From Myrica gale (taxonomy: Eukaryota > Streptophyta > Magnoliopsida > Fagales > Myricaceae), in contig OZ005600.1 of assembly GCA_963930655.1 (NCBI GenBank), forward strand, positions 2,855,501 through 2,919,500: a stretch of DNA of 64,000 bases, read 5' to 3'. The position numbers and the translations under genes were made by a program. Every line of letters starts with the position of its first letter. The stretch's first letter is position 1. Below, one piece after another: positions 1 through 12,996 of the stretch. Under the pieces are notes generated by a model. That model was not told the DNA's origin. It saw only the letters and a program-made list of their open reading frames with translations, and did not search any database.

Positions 1-114
1 TGTTATGCAGTTGGAGATCTCTAGAAGTGGCGCTTATAGGACGTCTATGCATCAAACAAACTCAAAAGGTGCAGCACTAACAAAAAATTGGTGAACCGAA
101 CGTTATAATTTTAC

Positions 115-3100
115 CTGAGCGTCATTAAGCCCCAAAAGATAGGATAAAGGATCTTCACAGCCATTGAATTGCTAGAAATGACTGGAAGAGCCCAATGGTA
201 GATGCCATAATTGAACGGGCCATTAACATCTAAGCACAATGGCTTTCTGACCATCGTTGATGAGTTACCACCGCATGGGTTTCCTATTGTCCCTGTCGGT
301 AACAGAAACTGATAGCAAACCTCCTCGGAGCAAGACAGAGAGAGATTGCAGTTTTCAATTCTGTCACACTGTTGCTGGAGGCATGATGCCACACGTTGTA
401 TTGCGAGGACGTACCAGCATCCTCCAGCAACCTGCTGACAGGAAACATTAACGATTAACCACCCGCAACAACAACAACAACAACTTAGTCTCCAAATTGA
501 TGCAAGTGAAAGCTCAAGCTGTAGACATGAGAGGCAGAATATCAAAGTAGGCTTACGTGAGAGGCAATGAAGTAGGCAATGAGATTGAGGCCGAAACCCC
601 ACCAAATGGTGCCAAAGATGTAACCCGTGACTTTTTGCATTCTTCTCATCATGTAAATGCTGTGGTAGACCTTAGGCAGGAATTGGAACAAGAAAATAAG
701 CAGAAGTATAGTCATTATCATTTTAATCCGCTCTTCTCTTATCAATTTCGGTACTACCAACCAAAATACAGCCTGCAAAATAAAGAACAAGTGATATATT
801 TAGTAAGAGCGAGAAATAAAACGTACGGAAATCCAAAATAAAACGGAGAAAGGAGATGATCATAATTTGTCATGCAAGCTAACTAGCCAGTGCCGGATCA
901 AGTCTTGAGAATATGCCAAGGATCAACTCTCAATCGTTCGCGTGTAAAGTAGTTTTCAAAGGTTGTACCAGATCAGGCCATACGAAAATGCATACGTCCA
1001 GTCCATATATATGTACGAAAGGGCTAGCTGGGACTCACAAAAAGTACTTGCTTTTCTATTGCTTGTATCCAACAAACGACCGTTGGTGGAGCCATCTACT
1101 ATTATTTTCATCATCACGTGATTCACAAAGACTTGTGATTTTTATTTTCAGTCTGCCACTATTACAACTGTACAAGTTTTCTCAAGTAAAATGAAGAGGG
1201 CGGGGAAGTTTCATCCAGCTAAAGGGTATGTTTGGTTTAGTTCTTGAGATATATTTTTGTGTTTTTGTTTTTTGAAAGTAGTGTAAATTATCTTGGAATT
1301 GGTGAAAAGTGTGTTAAAAGTTGTTAGAATTTGTAAGAAGTTATTAGAATTGGTGAAAAGGTATTGGAATTGATGAAAAAGTGAGTAAAACTCACCATAA
1401 ATTTTAATCAAATAAAATATTTTTTTCTCATTATTATTAAATTATTATTATTTTTTATTACAATAAAATATAAAAAATTCATTAAAATCATATTTTTTTA
1501 TTCTTTCAATACTTATATAAACTTTTACTTTTTCACAACTTTCTCTTAAAAAAAATTAACAAAACTCACCCTTCAAAAAATCAAAATTTCTAGACACTTA
1601 ACAAATTTTAGTTTGCTAACATGAACTCATATTATACGACGGAAATATATATAGAGTTTGAGAGTCTGCCATAGATGGGCAGCTTTTCAACACGTCGTAT
1701 CATGCATCTTCAGTCTTGCAAAAACTCAACAACATCACAGCAAAGCCCCCCAAGAAGGCAAAAGGATCATGTTCACAATCATCGCGGACAGCTTTCCTTG
1801 TAGAAAACAAAAAGGAACTACAAGTGCTCAATACAAGAACGGATCATACTTGAAAAACCCCAAAAGCTACTGTTTCGGAGACGTTTTTCAAATCATCTCT
1901 ACGCATCCCAAAATTTTAGTGTGTTTGCATTGTAAAATTTTATCACTCTTAAAATTTTAAAATAATAAAATATTACAATATAATTTCTCTCTTCTCCATC
2001 AAATCATTATTTTTCACTACAAAAAATATAAAACAATTACATCTCTCTTCACTTTTTCACTAAACTCAATACCTAAAATTTTAACAACACTAAAATTTTG
2101 CAAAACAAATCCACCATAAGAATCAAACGTCACCATTTTATATCAGAGATGTACAATGTGTAGTTTTTACTGCTACCTCTGTCTGTGTAACTGAACGCCT
2201 ATCGATACCGTCAGCCTAATAATTTTTTTTCTGGGCAGTCTGTATAAACTAAGGGTATATTCGGTTGAATGTTGTTTTAAGATGTGCATCTTAATTTTAT
2301 ATTTAGATGTCAAATATTATAAAACACACTTATTTTAATATAATATGTTTTTTTTTATAAACATAAATTCATTTTAATAATTTCTGGACGAATATCAATA
2401 TAATTTTAATATAACCTAAATAATCATAATTTTATCATAAAGGAAACGTCAACTAACTGAAATTCATGGATAATATCGTCATGCAAAGTTTATGAGGTCG
2501 CGAATGCGTGTGATTGCTTAGAGCCGAAACGGAATGAAATGCTGACCTGAGGAACAGGGAGTATGACGAAAGCGTCGAACCAGAAGCCCTTGAGGGACCG
2601 CACATAGTGTGACGCGATCGCACGTGCGTCCCATACGAGCTTCCCGCACCCGACTACTAGCGACTCCCTCGAAACGTACGCCAGCCGAAACTGCAGCCAT
2701 ATGTGGTACAGGTGCACGGCGTCCACGCAAGTTCGAAGAACCGTCACGATGGCCGCCAGCCCACCATCCATATAGAGGCAGGGAGCCCCACCCCTCCCGA
2801 TAGACAGCGCGTAGAAGAACAACGGGTCCACCGCCAAGGCCAGCCCACGCGCTAGCAGGAACGTTCGGTTCCACCACTGCACGTGCTTGCTGCGCGGGTC
2901 TAGGACCCTCCCGAAGGAGCCGGACGGAGGGCGCCGGGTCCCCAGTCCCCGAGTCGCATTCTTGCGGTTGGGGCAGTTCTGGATAGGGACTAGGTAAGAC
3001 CCGGCCGAGGCCTCCCACTCGGGCTGGTGGGCGCCGTCGCAGCTGGTTGAATGGAAGGCAGGAACACCGACTTGGGTGCAAGCGTAGCATTCGACGGAAT

Positions 3101-3470
3101 TGGAGATGGGGCTGTCATCGTTGCTGTTTCTGCTGTTCTGGTTGTTGTTGTCGCTATCGCTGTTGCTGTTTGAGGAATTCTTGAACGTGAATAGTCCAAG
3201 ACATCTGCGACCGCGTTAGATGAAATAACTTAGGAATATAAATTTTTTGTTTGGCTGATTATAACAACGCGTATATACATACATATGAATTCAATAAAAC
3301 TCCACGCAACCTGAATCATATAGAATAATATAGAAACAACACAAATTATACCCTAGTTTTCTATTATAAAAAGAGAAAACAAAAGCAGAAGAAGGAGGAG
3401 GAGAAGAAGAAGAAGAAGAAGAGGGTGACCTTGAGAGGAAGAAGTGGAACTTGGGAAGGGAAGGCCGCAT
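115..3470 (-). CDS. CNGC2: Cyclic nucleotide-gated ion channel, CNGC2/DND1 type (5' part; runs off the left edge)
   Basis: Plasma-membrane cation (calcium) channel subunit; Arabidopsis CNGC2 (DND1) acts in calcium signalling, immunity and development. Exons read on the minus strand: 3470-3430, 3204-2547, 772-557 and 431-115, all with GT-AG borders and matching phases, giving 410 residues; the pore end, cyclic-nucleotide-binding domain and C-terminus lie off the left edge. Residues 50-90 hold the Cys-rich N-terminal block typical of CNGC2 (VECYACTQVG and FHSTSCDGAH). S1 is near 128-149, with further membrane segments to about 305; the phrase FIASHVAGGCWYVLAIQR spans the exon 3/4 joint. The start at 3470 is chosen because 13 codons plus two bases join in frame to exon 2 and resemble the short first exon of CNGC2; exon 2 alone has an in-frame stop just upstream. 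The second intron is long (1.77 kb) and contains repeats. Family assignment is very secure; the first exon is somewhat less so. Confidence 0.93.
1920..2112. repeat. AT-rich dispersed repeat, family B, in CNGC2 intron 2
   Basis: A pyrimidine-rich run, with blocks such as TCTCTTCACTTTTTCACTAA, matches the right arm of the foldback at 51190-51388 and a weaker copy at 7970-8130, all in the same orientation. No coding capacity. It is probably a decayed MITE. The same intron also has an AT-rich block at 1230-1610 with no recognisable feature. Confidence 0.55.
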
Positions 3471-4189
3471 GGTTGGAAGAGAGAAACCATGAAGAGAAAC
3501 GAGAGGTGGTGGTGGAGAGAGAGAGTGTGAGTTTGTGTAAAGTGGAGGTGAAAGAGTACTGGGGGTGGGGGTGTTAAAGAGAGAGGGGGAGAGAGGAGAG
3601 CTTGGGCTGGGTTGGGACTTGGATTTGTTTAGAAGGATGATAATAGAGTAGTGTGTCAGGTAGCACATGAAGAGGGTTTGTGTGCTGATTTGTAAGGATG
3701 AAGAGGCAGCCGGTCAAGCCTCAAGGAACGTGGTGGTGTTGGTGGTAGGGTTCTTAGCTTTGTCCGGTGAGGCAGGGTCCACCGTTGCTCGAGTGACTAC
3801 TGACTACTCGGGTCTCAGGCAAAGGATGTCCTCAGAGTAGGACCACTCGCGGAATTATAGGCCATTAATATTTCTCGTTTTGTAGTTTCCCTTTTCGAAA
3901 CTGCAGGAATAATGTGGTAAGAACACAAGCAGTTGTACGTTAAATCCGAATCATCCTGCATCTTCTTGTTTTTTTCTCCCATTTGCTTAATCCAATGAAG
4001 TTAGAATTCCAAGTTACCGTTTATCAACAGAGCTGATATTTAACCATCCTATCTTCGGAACATGCTATTCGTACGTACTTCACACGTTTTCTTATACGCG
4101 CATATATAGCCCTTGAACAATTGGGCAATCCCAAAGTCAAGGATTCACAATTATACAAGCATTCTACATTTTCATTTCATACTGATTAT
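3471..4189. other. Upstream region of the CNGC2 gene
   Basis: The stretch directly upstream of the CNGC2 start contains a strongly biased GA/CT leader (about 3480-3600) of the kind common in plant 5' untranslated regions. Beyond about 3850 it becomes ordinary AT-rich DNA. I see no gene and no clear named element here. Confidence 0.4.
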
Positions 4190-6760
4190 GCTATTAAAAT
4201 AATTGGAGTATCAAATTGTTGTTTGGCATCATCACCTTCAGAGAGCTGGGAGAGGTCTTAAAGTAATTCTTTTTTATAATCATCACGTGATTTGGCAGTA
4301 GCAAGTTTAGACTGTATTTGACTACGTTGAGCAAGAAACTAAGGCAGATGTGTCTCTTGGGTATGTTTGGCTTTAGCCAGGACAGTAATGATGGTATCAT
4401 AAGTAAAAACATACAATGTCATTCAACAAAAAGCTTTTGGGATAATATTTTGGTTTTATCTTAGAAGGTAAAGACAAATTTCCAGCTGAATATCTAAGGT
4501 AAAAGGTTAAATTGGATATAGAAACGGAGAAGGTGAGGTAAATCTTTGATGGGAGGGATTTTTCATAGCTGGATATTTTTTAACATAAGGGTATCAAGTG
4601 GACAGAGAGTCCATTGTGTATATGTCTGCTTAAGGGGAGCAGGGAAAAGAGTAATATCTGGACCAAAACGATCATATCATTGAAGAAACCATTGAGGAAT
4701 TGGATTAGTACAGTAAAACCCTTTGAATCTGATAACCAAGTATGACGATGGGTTTGATTTTCAAAAAGTAAAGCAAAAGTTCATGCGTCAATATAATCAT
4801 AATAAGTAATATGTTTCAAATTATTGTAATGTACAAAAAAGGCTCGGAGAGTCCATGGTTGTCCTCATTCTTTTGACGAAATAATTTGTCTGATAGTGTA
4901 TTTTGAAAATCCAATACGAGAAGAATCATACTTACAAGGAGTATGTTCGAATTCGACGGACTTCGTATCATACAAAATATATTTATAAAAAGCTTGATTA
5001 AACATAGGGCTTTTTGGAACAAAGTTCCATCCAGGTGGTACTATCTGACTTGTTGTTTGGTATGAGTCAGCAAGGGTATAATAGGGATCTTGAATGAAAG
5101 CAACATGACATATGTAGGTTTTAGGAACCATGATATCAGTAGGGTTGCAAGGAAGAGGGGCTGCAAAAGTATCCTCTTGTATTTTTTGACTGAATATTTT
5201 TATCCATAGGGGAAGAGGTGAAGGAGCTCAAGGCAAACTTATTGAGGGAATATTACCAAGAAGAGTATAGGCATTATGAAGAGGGACAGCACCAGGACGA
5301 ATCAAGGGCCTAAGCATATTGGAAGGTCCATGAGGTCGAAAAGGAGGTTTGGAGGAAGAAGCAGAAGATTTTGAAAAACTTATTTGCCCGGTAAAAATTC
5401 ACGAGTAAGAAAATAATGGATTGATTTTGACTCACGTTTAATATATTCAATATCAAAATCAAAAATAGATAAAATGACTTACCATCGAGCAAAGAGGTGT
5501 TTGAAAGCAGGGTTTTTAACATCTTTGAAAATAATGTCTTTTGCAGATTTGCAATCAACGCGGATTAAAAATTGTTGATTAAGTAAATCATCTTTATATT
5601 TGGAAATACAAAGAACAATGATTAAAACTTCTTGTTTAACAGTATTATATTTTTGTTGTGTAAGATTTCATGCACCAAAATGATATCGAACAATATGCTC
5701 TCTATTCATGGGATGCATACGTTGTTTAAGTATGCCACCATATTCAATATGAGATGCATCAGTTTCCACAATTTTAAATGCAGAGGGTGGGACAATGCCT
5801 AAACATGGTAATTGTTTAACATGAAGTTTAATTTTCTTAAAAATAGCAGTATGCTCAACAGTCCATGGAGGGGGCCTCTTATGAAGACGAACAAAAAGTG
5901 GTTTGCATAGTTTTCGTAAATCTTTATAAAAATCAGAAATATAATTTAAACTACTTAAGAAACGATGTAATTTGATCAGAAAATTTATCTGTAAATTCAA
6001 TAGCACGAGAAATGGGAGTAAGAGTACTATGATGGATATTATGAAAAAAGAATCGAATTTTAGTATGAAAGAGTTTTATCTTAAGAGCAGAAACGACAAG
6101 ACCATTTTCTTTAATAATATTAAAGAATTTACGTAAATAGAACCAATGTTGTTTAATATTTTTAAAAAAGATTAAAACATCATCAATATATACAATAGTA
6201 AAAGAGGAGTAAGGATTAAAAATATCATTCATAATATTTTGAAATTCATAAGGGGTATTTTTTAATCCAAAAAGCATAACATTCAATTCAAAATGTCCAA
6301 AATGGACAGTAACTGTTGTTTTATATCGATCAACTTCAGCAATCTAGATTTGATAACAACCAGATTTCATATCAAATTTGGAAAAGATAGTATAATCATG
6401 TAACCTGTTTAACAAGTCTTTTTTGTTCGGAATGAGATAATGAATCCATCGTAAAATTTTATTTAATGCTTTATAATTAATAACAAGGTGAATACATCGT
6501 TCTAATTCAGCATGTCCCTGTACATAGAAACAATCACAGCTCCGGGCTGATTTAGATTTTCGAATCGGATCTTTTTGTAATAAATCAAAATTTTCAGTTT
6601 TACAATATTCTAAAAGTGCTTGATTCATTTGAATAAGACGAGCTTTAATATGAATATTTATTTCAGAAAAATATTTTTCATATGGAAGAGTTATAATATA
6701 TTTTTTACGATTCCAAAAAGCAGTAGGAATAAAAGAGCAAAGTTCATGCAATCATATATA
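4190..6760 (-). mobile_element. Endogenous caulimovirid relic (reverse transcriptase, RNase H and downstream polyprotein segment), broken
   Basis: On the minus strand, successive broken frames show, in viral order: the region before the RT and its first motifs (6751-6344, ending in the FDMKSG motif); the RT palm with the YIDD box (6286-5951); the last part of RT and the start of RNase H with the TDAS motif (6006-5668); the rest of RNase H (about 5558-5310); and a downstream segment in several frames to about 4194 (clearest at 5131-4865). This order and motif set match the Caulimoviridae, most like endogenous florendovirus-type elements. Frameshifts and stops separate every segment, and the movement, capsid and protease regions are absent, so it is an old inactive fragment. 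No LTRs, target duplications or viral ends are visible. A Ty3/Gypsy element is less likely from the motif wording and the downstream segment. Confidence 0.85.
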
Positions 6761-7969
6761 TTTGTAATTAAAATATATTTTTAAGAAGAGAAATAACATT
6801 TTGTTTATATATACAAAGTTATTTTGATGATCTCACTGATTGCACGTACGATTTTTTTTTTTTTTTGCTTTTTTCTTGTATCTTGTTCACGACCTTAGCT
6901 AAGGTTCATCATCTATCCCTTGCAAATGGCAGCAATTTAATTTCTATAGATTTTTTCAATAAAATTAACAACATCAACCCTAAACAGATCATATTTGTAA
7001 CTTCAGTACTTTTTTTCAAAGCCTTAGGTATATATGTTTGTTCTATGCAACTAAGAAATTTTAAGCCTTCAACCCATCAACCATAAAAAAAAAAGGAGAC
7101 TTTCACTTTTGATCTTCCACTTCCTAAAGTCAAATCTATCAATTGATTTAATCGTATTTCACCCTCAATTTATCGAAATTCATCCAATTACACCTTTACC
7201 GTCAGAATGGTGTCACGTAGTGCTTTTTTTTTTATTTGAACCCTAAGATTTGATTAAAAGTTAGGCTTAATTAGTCTGCTAATCCCTAGAGTATGATCGA
7301 ATCTCTAATTGGTCCATAAATTTTATTTCGTCCTAAACTAATCTTGAGGAATCCGTTGTGCTTCAGAGTGGTCATTCTATCGACTCGGTTGATCCCTTTA
7401 ACGGAATAAATCGTACATGACTAACAGAGACACATTACCGCCAATTACAAACAACTACGCGGCTCTAAGTCACTCAGAGTGCGTTGTCTTAACAAAAAAA
7501 TATGTCCAATATAGAGTTAAGAGTTGACATTTTAGGTCCAGACGTAGAACATGAAAGATTCTTCAAGGACTACTTTATAACGAAATAAACCTTAAGGACT
7601 AATTTGAGATTCGGTCATAATTCAAGGATAAGTGAACAAATTAAGCAAAATTATGCACACAATTGTTAAATTTTGACTAGTGGGGTATCTAATAAAATTA
7701 GTAATTTAGACCCTTAAAATAATATTGTTCCAAGAGTTTAAGAATGAGAAGTGAAATTTTATAAAAAAAAAAAAAAGAAGAAAGAAAAAGGTGGGCGTAC
7801 GAGAAAGAAGCCCAGTGCATGATTGACAAAAATTCCAATCCCAAACGAATATTCGAAAACTGACGGGTTTCACATTTTTAATGAAAAGGATGGGAAACCA
7901 TGAAAGCAAGCGATCGATGGAAATTGGGAATCGAGCCTAGCTGATCAATATGGTATTGTTTGAGCCTAA

Positions 7970-8130
7970 TAATTTGGGTCTAACAGTTTAAGTTTATAAT
8001 AAAAAATTAATCACATATTTTTTTATTATTATAATATTTATTACAAATCTTCTCTCTTCACTTTTCACATACTCTCATAATATATCTTTACGATATAATA
8101 TTTTTCGAAACCTAATACTCAAAATTTTCT
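7970..8130. repeat. AT-rich dispersed repeat, family B, decayed copy
   Basis: Resembles 1920-2112 and 51190-51388, sharing the block TCTCTCTTCAC followed by a CTAATACTCAAAATTTT-like end. The match is by eye and diverged. Confidence 0.4.
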
Positions 8131-9860
8131 TAAACATCCCGATAGTATGCCACTGTGAAAAAACACGCTTCCTTGCAAATTCTCGACATTTTATAATCAA
8201 TGAAAATCATCGAGTGACCTTTCATGCTCACGATCCATCCTTTTCTACCGGATGCTGCGTAGATCTCACACTTCCCCTCCACAGTGGTTAGTAACTTGTC
8301 GATTACTGAAATTCACGAACATAGCGTGAAATATCAATTGATCACCTCTCTTCGTCGATTAAAGCTACGACAAGCGAATATGAAATCCAAGGGTCCATCA
8401 GATCAAATTTTCCTTGATTGTCCAGATTACTGTACAAGTATTGCTCCACTTTGTTGATTAGATGATTATCTAAGCCTGTATTTGGATGGACAAAATATTG
8501 TGAAAGTAGTATAGATTTTTTAGGATTGGTTAACAATTGTTAGACCTTGTTTGAGATTGAGTTTAGACTCAGGTTTTTAGACTCAAAACTTGACTTAAGT
8601 CATCCGCTTTGGGATGTTTTGGATCCTAAGTTGGTTTATGCAAATATCACATAGTAATTTAGGATATATTGCAGTAAAATTTTGATAGGCTCCACTTTAT
8701 TTTTCATATTATCTGTCAAAATCAAAACCATGATTGGGGGAAAATCTCTTTCAATGCCTACACAAGTGAACAATCAACAGCCTCCTCCCTGTCCTTTGCC
8801 ACTCCTCCCCCACTTTTCCTCTGTTCTGTGCATGCCATATTGACAGACGTTTCGTGAACGCGTTCCCAAGTTTGGTTCTCTGCTTCGCGTGTGAGTGGAA
8901 GGTTCCTAAACCGCAAACGGCCATGCCCGCCATATTTTTTAGTGAATTCATGATGGACACAGATCCAAACGAAGCGCAGCTCTGTAATCTGTTCGTCACA
9001 TCAAAAGGAGAACTGACTACTGAGTGGGGTCGCAGAACCAGTACTCTGTTTATCCTCGAGAATTCCTTTTCCCCTTAAAAGGAATTTGACAAACCATCTT
9101 TTCTCTCTCTTTTTCTTTCTTTTGGATTTGACAAGCTGATACGATTTGCTACAAATTCGCTTTATCGTGATTTCCTATAAAAGTGGGTTACAAATTCGCC
9201 TTTTTTCATATAGATTTCCAGAAACTGAGTTGCCATTATTGGGGATACTTATCGAGAAACTCCTGCTGCATTTAAGATAATTTTTCTGTCACTCTTTATT
9301 GTCTGCGCAAGAGAAAAATACACGCCATCCTTTCTAGTTTTTTTTTTGTGAGATCATACCAAAATTCCTAACGCGCGCAAGCTAATTGCACAGTGTTCAT
9401 GGAGGAAAAAGGAAACTCTGACAGGCAACGAGAATCTTTTATGGATCAACTACTGTCATGCATCACGTTGCTAAATGCAAAGCATGATTCACGTTGGCTC
9501 ATAAAGAAGTTGGGAGTTGGGAGAGATATCCTAAAAGTTTACCAATGATTGGTTCTCAATAGCCTCAAATACTATTTTGTTGAATCTTGCATGTATTTTA
9601 TTATAATTACCTCTTTTTTATCAATTTTTTGATAAAATTTTGATACACAAACGCACTCTTAAAATTTTCAAAACACAAAAAATACCACAACCGAACATCC
9701 TCATAATTTATATGTACTTCTATTAATTTTAAAATTTATGCAGTCTTTTTATTCTATACAAACTAAACAATTATCTGATTAAAATTTTAAATTTGTAATC
9801 TTGGAGGAAACAAGCTACCAAGACTTACACCTGAACCACTAGACCTCCCTTATAGACTTT

Positions 9861-9905
9861 ACTATTGGTATCTCTTTTTTTTCTAAGCTACTATTGGTAT
9901 CTCTT
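9861..9905 (-). repeat. Micro-insertion: T-tract core between 16-bp direct repeats
   Basis: Exact direct repeats of 16 bp (9861-9876 and 9890-9905) flank a 13-bp core made of a T run and CTAAGCT. Read on the minus strand, the core is AGCTTAG followed by an A run that abuts the second repeat, as expected for a retroposed tail with target-site duplication. Confidence 0.6.
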
Positions 9906-9937
9906 ACTTCAATGAGATCTCGCCTTATACAAGAGTG

Positions 9938-9982
9938 AAGAGGCGTACTAACTTAGAAAAAAAAAAGAAAAAAAGAGGCGTA
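9938..9982 (+). repeat. Micro-insertion: A-tail core between 10-bp direct repeats
   Basis: Direct repeats AAGAGGCGTA at 9938-9947 and 9973-9982 flank CTAACTTAG followed by an A-rich tail. The repeat is short, so this is the weakest of the set, but the architecture is the same. Confidence 0.45.
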
Positions 9983-10066
9983 ACAATCCCTTTGCCTCCA
10001 AGTGATCAATGCTCTTCCACGTGACGGCCAATAAAAAATAGATACTTCTTTTTCGTTTTTTGTATT

Positions 10067-10114
10067 AAGTTCCAACCAATTTTTTTTTTTCCTTAGCATA
10101 AGTTCCAACCAATT
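10067..10114 (-). repeat. Micro-insertion: T-tract core between 15-bp direct repeats
   Basis: Exact 15-bp repeats AAGTTCCAACCAATT at 10067-10081 and 10100-10114 flank a T run followed by CCTTAGCAT. On the minus strand this reads ATGCTAAGG plus an A tail. Confidence 0.6.
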
Positions 10115-12814
10115 AATCGAGGTTGAAAGGGTACATTCTTAAGATGTCCAATTTATCACAGCTGTATCTTGTACTCTGTAGAGGGCCACCTAGTTGGGAT
10201 TGTTGACCGCTTGACGCATGGAAAGTAGTGGTCTAAGAGGCTGCTCGAGTATCATCATAAGCAAGTTGGGTGTTTCGACAGCCTTGTGATGTAACATTTG
10301 CAGGGTCTGATTCACGCGAGATCTGCATATCTTTTTGCTTCCTAGAGTATATGCCTATATGATAATACACCAACTTGCAAACGCAATTTCTAGAGGGTAT
10401 CATTCACACGTACGTATTTGTCTCAATATATTAACAATTTTATATATTTATTTTAATAGAAAGAGATGTTTTGATAAAAAAAAAGATATTATTTTATAAT
10501 TCTTTTATTAATTAAAATTTCGGGTCATTTTGATTTTGCAAACACCACGGAATTATGCGAGGAAGACCCTTGAAAATATTTGAGCAGTTGCAGAAGCTAT
10601 ATATGCAAAATATTCCTTACATGATCGATTTTTGTCGTCCTTGTTGGGTAAACCAACGTCCCTTGTTCTCTCCCATTGCTTCGGCCAACAAGTGAAGGAT
10701 CATCAGGAAACTTATCTACCAGAGTGGATGTGATATGATATCTTTCTCTCTCTCCACCGTGGGGGATTTTGAAAAAGAAGATATGGCTCCTTTAGCATCA
10801 CTGCCGACACTTGGGTCCCTTTAAAATTTGGAGTTTTGGGGCTAAATGATAATAAATGGACAAAACACACCTAAATGGGAGATAGAAATGCTGATCTGAA
10901 TTCTCCTCATGGAGTCGAAAACAACAAAGTCTTTATTGACGTGGGGCCTTTAGACACCAGTGTGGTCATTTTCAATTGTCCGTACCCACTTTGTGGCCGT
11001 ACCACTTTTTCCGCAGGAGTGAAGTTGAAGTATTGTTGCTAGCAATCAAGAAATTTTTGTTTAGGAACCTATTAGATTTGTCTAATAGGGATGTTCTGAT
11101 TCTTGCATCTTACTGAGTATTTCCCATTAAGGGTACAACTACGTACACTTGAAAAATTGTATGTGCTCCAATTTATTTTCTTTGTTTTTTTTTCCACCTC
11201 TTTACAAAAAAATGAAGGTATATTTCTTTAGATTTCTTTTTTTTGGAAGTAATGAGAAAAATTTGGATACTCATTCACGTACATTGAATTCGAACGGACT
11301 TGACTCAGTATTTACACGAGTCATGGATTTAACGTCATAGCAAACCCCAAAGAGATCACTGATTGCCTTCATTTAAGTCGCGAGATTTTTGTATAAGTGG
11401 TTGTTTGAGTGTAAGCCTAACCCATACTCTCAGGACCCCTCGCTGCTATTTGAACTACTCGGGATAATTATTTCCGGATTTTGAAAGTCCCCAAATTTCT
11501 AAAACCTTCTTGTTAAGTGTGCTTGTTCATCAAATAACTATCTGGTAACAAATCAAAAGGACAAAGCGTATCTAAGGTAGATAATGTATGCCCTAAGTAA
11601 TTATTTAGAAGATGATAAGATATCTAGAACCTTTCACTGATAATGGTATGACAGCTTCTAGATGTTGTTATCAGACATCAAATTAGTGCATATATATACT
11701 ACCACAAGGGTACAACCCCAGGTAGAAAATTGTGCTTAATTTGCTTCTCTTTCACATTGCAGTTACGTTTTGCGATTGAGTATCCAGGGTTGTCAAAAGA
11801 AGAACGAAAGGCCGAAAGGTACTGTTAGGAAAGTTTCAGTCATGCATGTTGATATATATGTACGCGTGTGCCGTGTAGCAGCCTAGCTCTTTCACAAGAA
11901 AATCAGGAATACTCCGAAACTTTGTTCGTAGTGCTACTTTTAATTTCGAATGTAAAATTTTGGCACCTTCCATTGACTATTTATGCAAGTTCTGTAATGA
12001 TCTGTTTCCTTTCTGGATATGAACACTAGAAAGACTTTGTACAAATCAAAAAGTGAAGGGGCCGCAAGAGTGAAGATCAGGTGGCCGGAAATGGGGGAGT
12101 TCAGATCACGTGGTCAAATCTCAACCAGCAAACAGAGCATGCCAGACGCCAGTTGCAAGAAAATAACAAAACAAAGCGACCCACTCCGTATTGTATAATG
12201 TCTGATAAGGGTCCTTCGTGCCTCAGACCGCATGCAGAAGCTTGGTTGGCATTGTAAAGTGCTGCACAAAGATGGAAATTTTTTAACGGTACATATCCAA
12301 CTTTTGACCATAAATAACGCTCACGTCCATGCCCATTTTCCTAATCGGATCAGCATATAAAGCACCTCATCGCTTTTCCGAAACATAAAATATGTGTAAA
12401 AATCCATCCCCATCTGGTATACCGATCGACCAATATAATTCGGTATGTTTAAAAGAACCATCCTTGATGGAACTCTCTTAGCTTCAGTTTCCGATTCTTT
12501 TGTACGTACTTGTGGAATAAGTTGAATTTTTTATGTCGTGCTGCTGCATTATTTTGAAAGCTGTATCTAGAAACTCAATTATGCAGGGAAAAATATCCGG
12601 TACGGTACGACTGTGCAGATAAGTCGTAGGGAAACATGGATCTAGAACCAACGAACTAATTTAAGGCCAAACTGCGCTGGATCGGGATCGATATCTTTGC
12701 AAATGACGTGTACTTTTTATGTTTTTCTGTCGCTTTCCTAATTTAAAGTCCCTACCCAAACGTACATTTCATTTGCTAGATTCTACTAGACACCCATCGA
12801 ACTGCAGAAAGAAG

Positions 12815-12880
12815 CGGTCAAACTACCTGAAAATGGATCCGCTCCCTCTTTTCCAGTTCCATTTTCAGGTAGTTTGACCG
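12815..12880. repeat. Perfect 23-bp inverted repeat with a 20-nt loop
   Basis: Left arm 12815-12837 begins CGGTCAAACTACC; right arm 12858-12880 is its exact reverse complement; the loop is 12838-12857. It would form a perfect hairpin in RNA or single-stranded DNA. No gene or element explains it. It lies 37 bp from a second palindromic cluster at 12917-12996. Confidence 0.8.
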
Positions 12881-12916
12881 GATAGACAGTTGGATGTCGT
12901 CTATTCAGTCATTGTG

Positions 12917-12996
12917 CGGTCGGGAGCTCCGGAGGGGTGTGGGTCCCGAGTGGGACCCACACCTGCCGAGCAGCACCCTGCCGGAGCTCCCAACCG
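12917..12996. repeat. Nested GC-rich palindromes
   Basis: Outer arms 12917-12932 and 12981-12996 pair over 16 positions with one mismatch (core GGGAGCTCCGG). Inside them, 12936-12947 and 12952-12963 pair perfectly over 12 bp (GGTGTGGGTCCC) around a 4-nt loop. Base composition is far more GC-rich than the surroundings, suggesting a different origin, perhaps part of an unrecognised inserted element. Confidence 0.75.

Larger units (their letters stand above)
6761..12800. other. Gene-free AT-rich intergenic region
   Basis: About 6 kb with no open frame that resembles a protein. It contains long A and T runs (6850-6866, 7087-7096), a family B repeat at 7970-8130, and three short direct-repeat/A-tail footprints between 9861 and 10114 that are listed separately. 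The stretch at 7200-7680 shares scattered similarity with 55480-55720 and may be a very old dispersed repeat. Otherwise I see nothing. Confidence 0.5.

Noticed and set aside
2518-3090. 190-codon minus-strand frame
   Set aside because: Out-of-frame shadow of the GC-rich second exon of CNGC2.
7200-7680. Possible shared repeat with 55480-55720
   Set aside because: Only scattered short matches by eye; not enough to claim a repeat family without an alignment.
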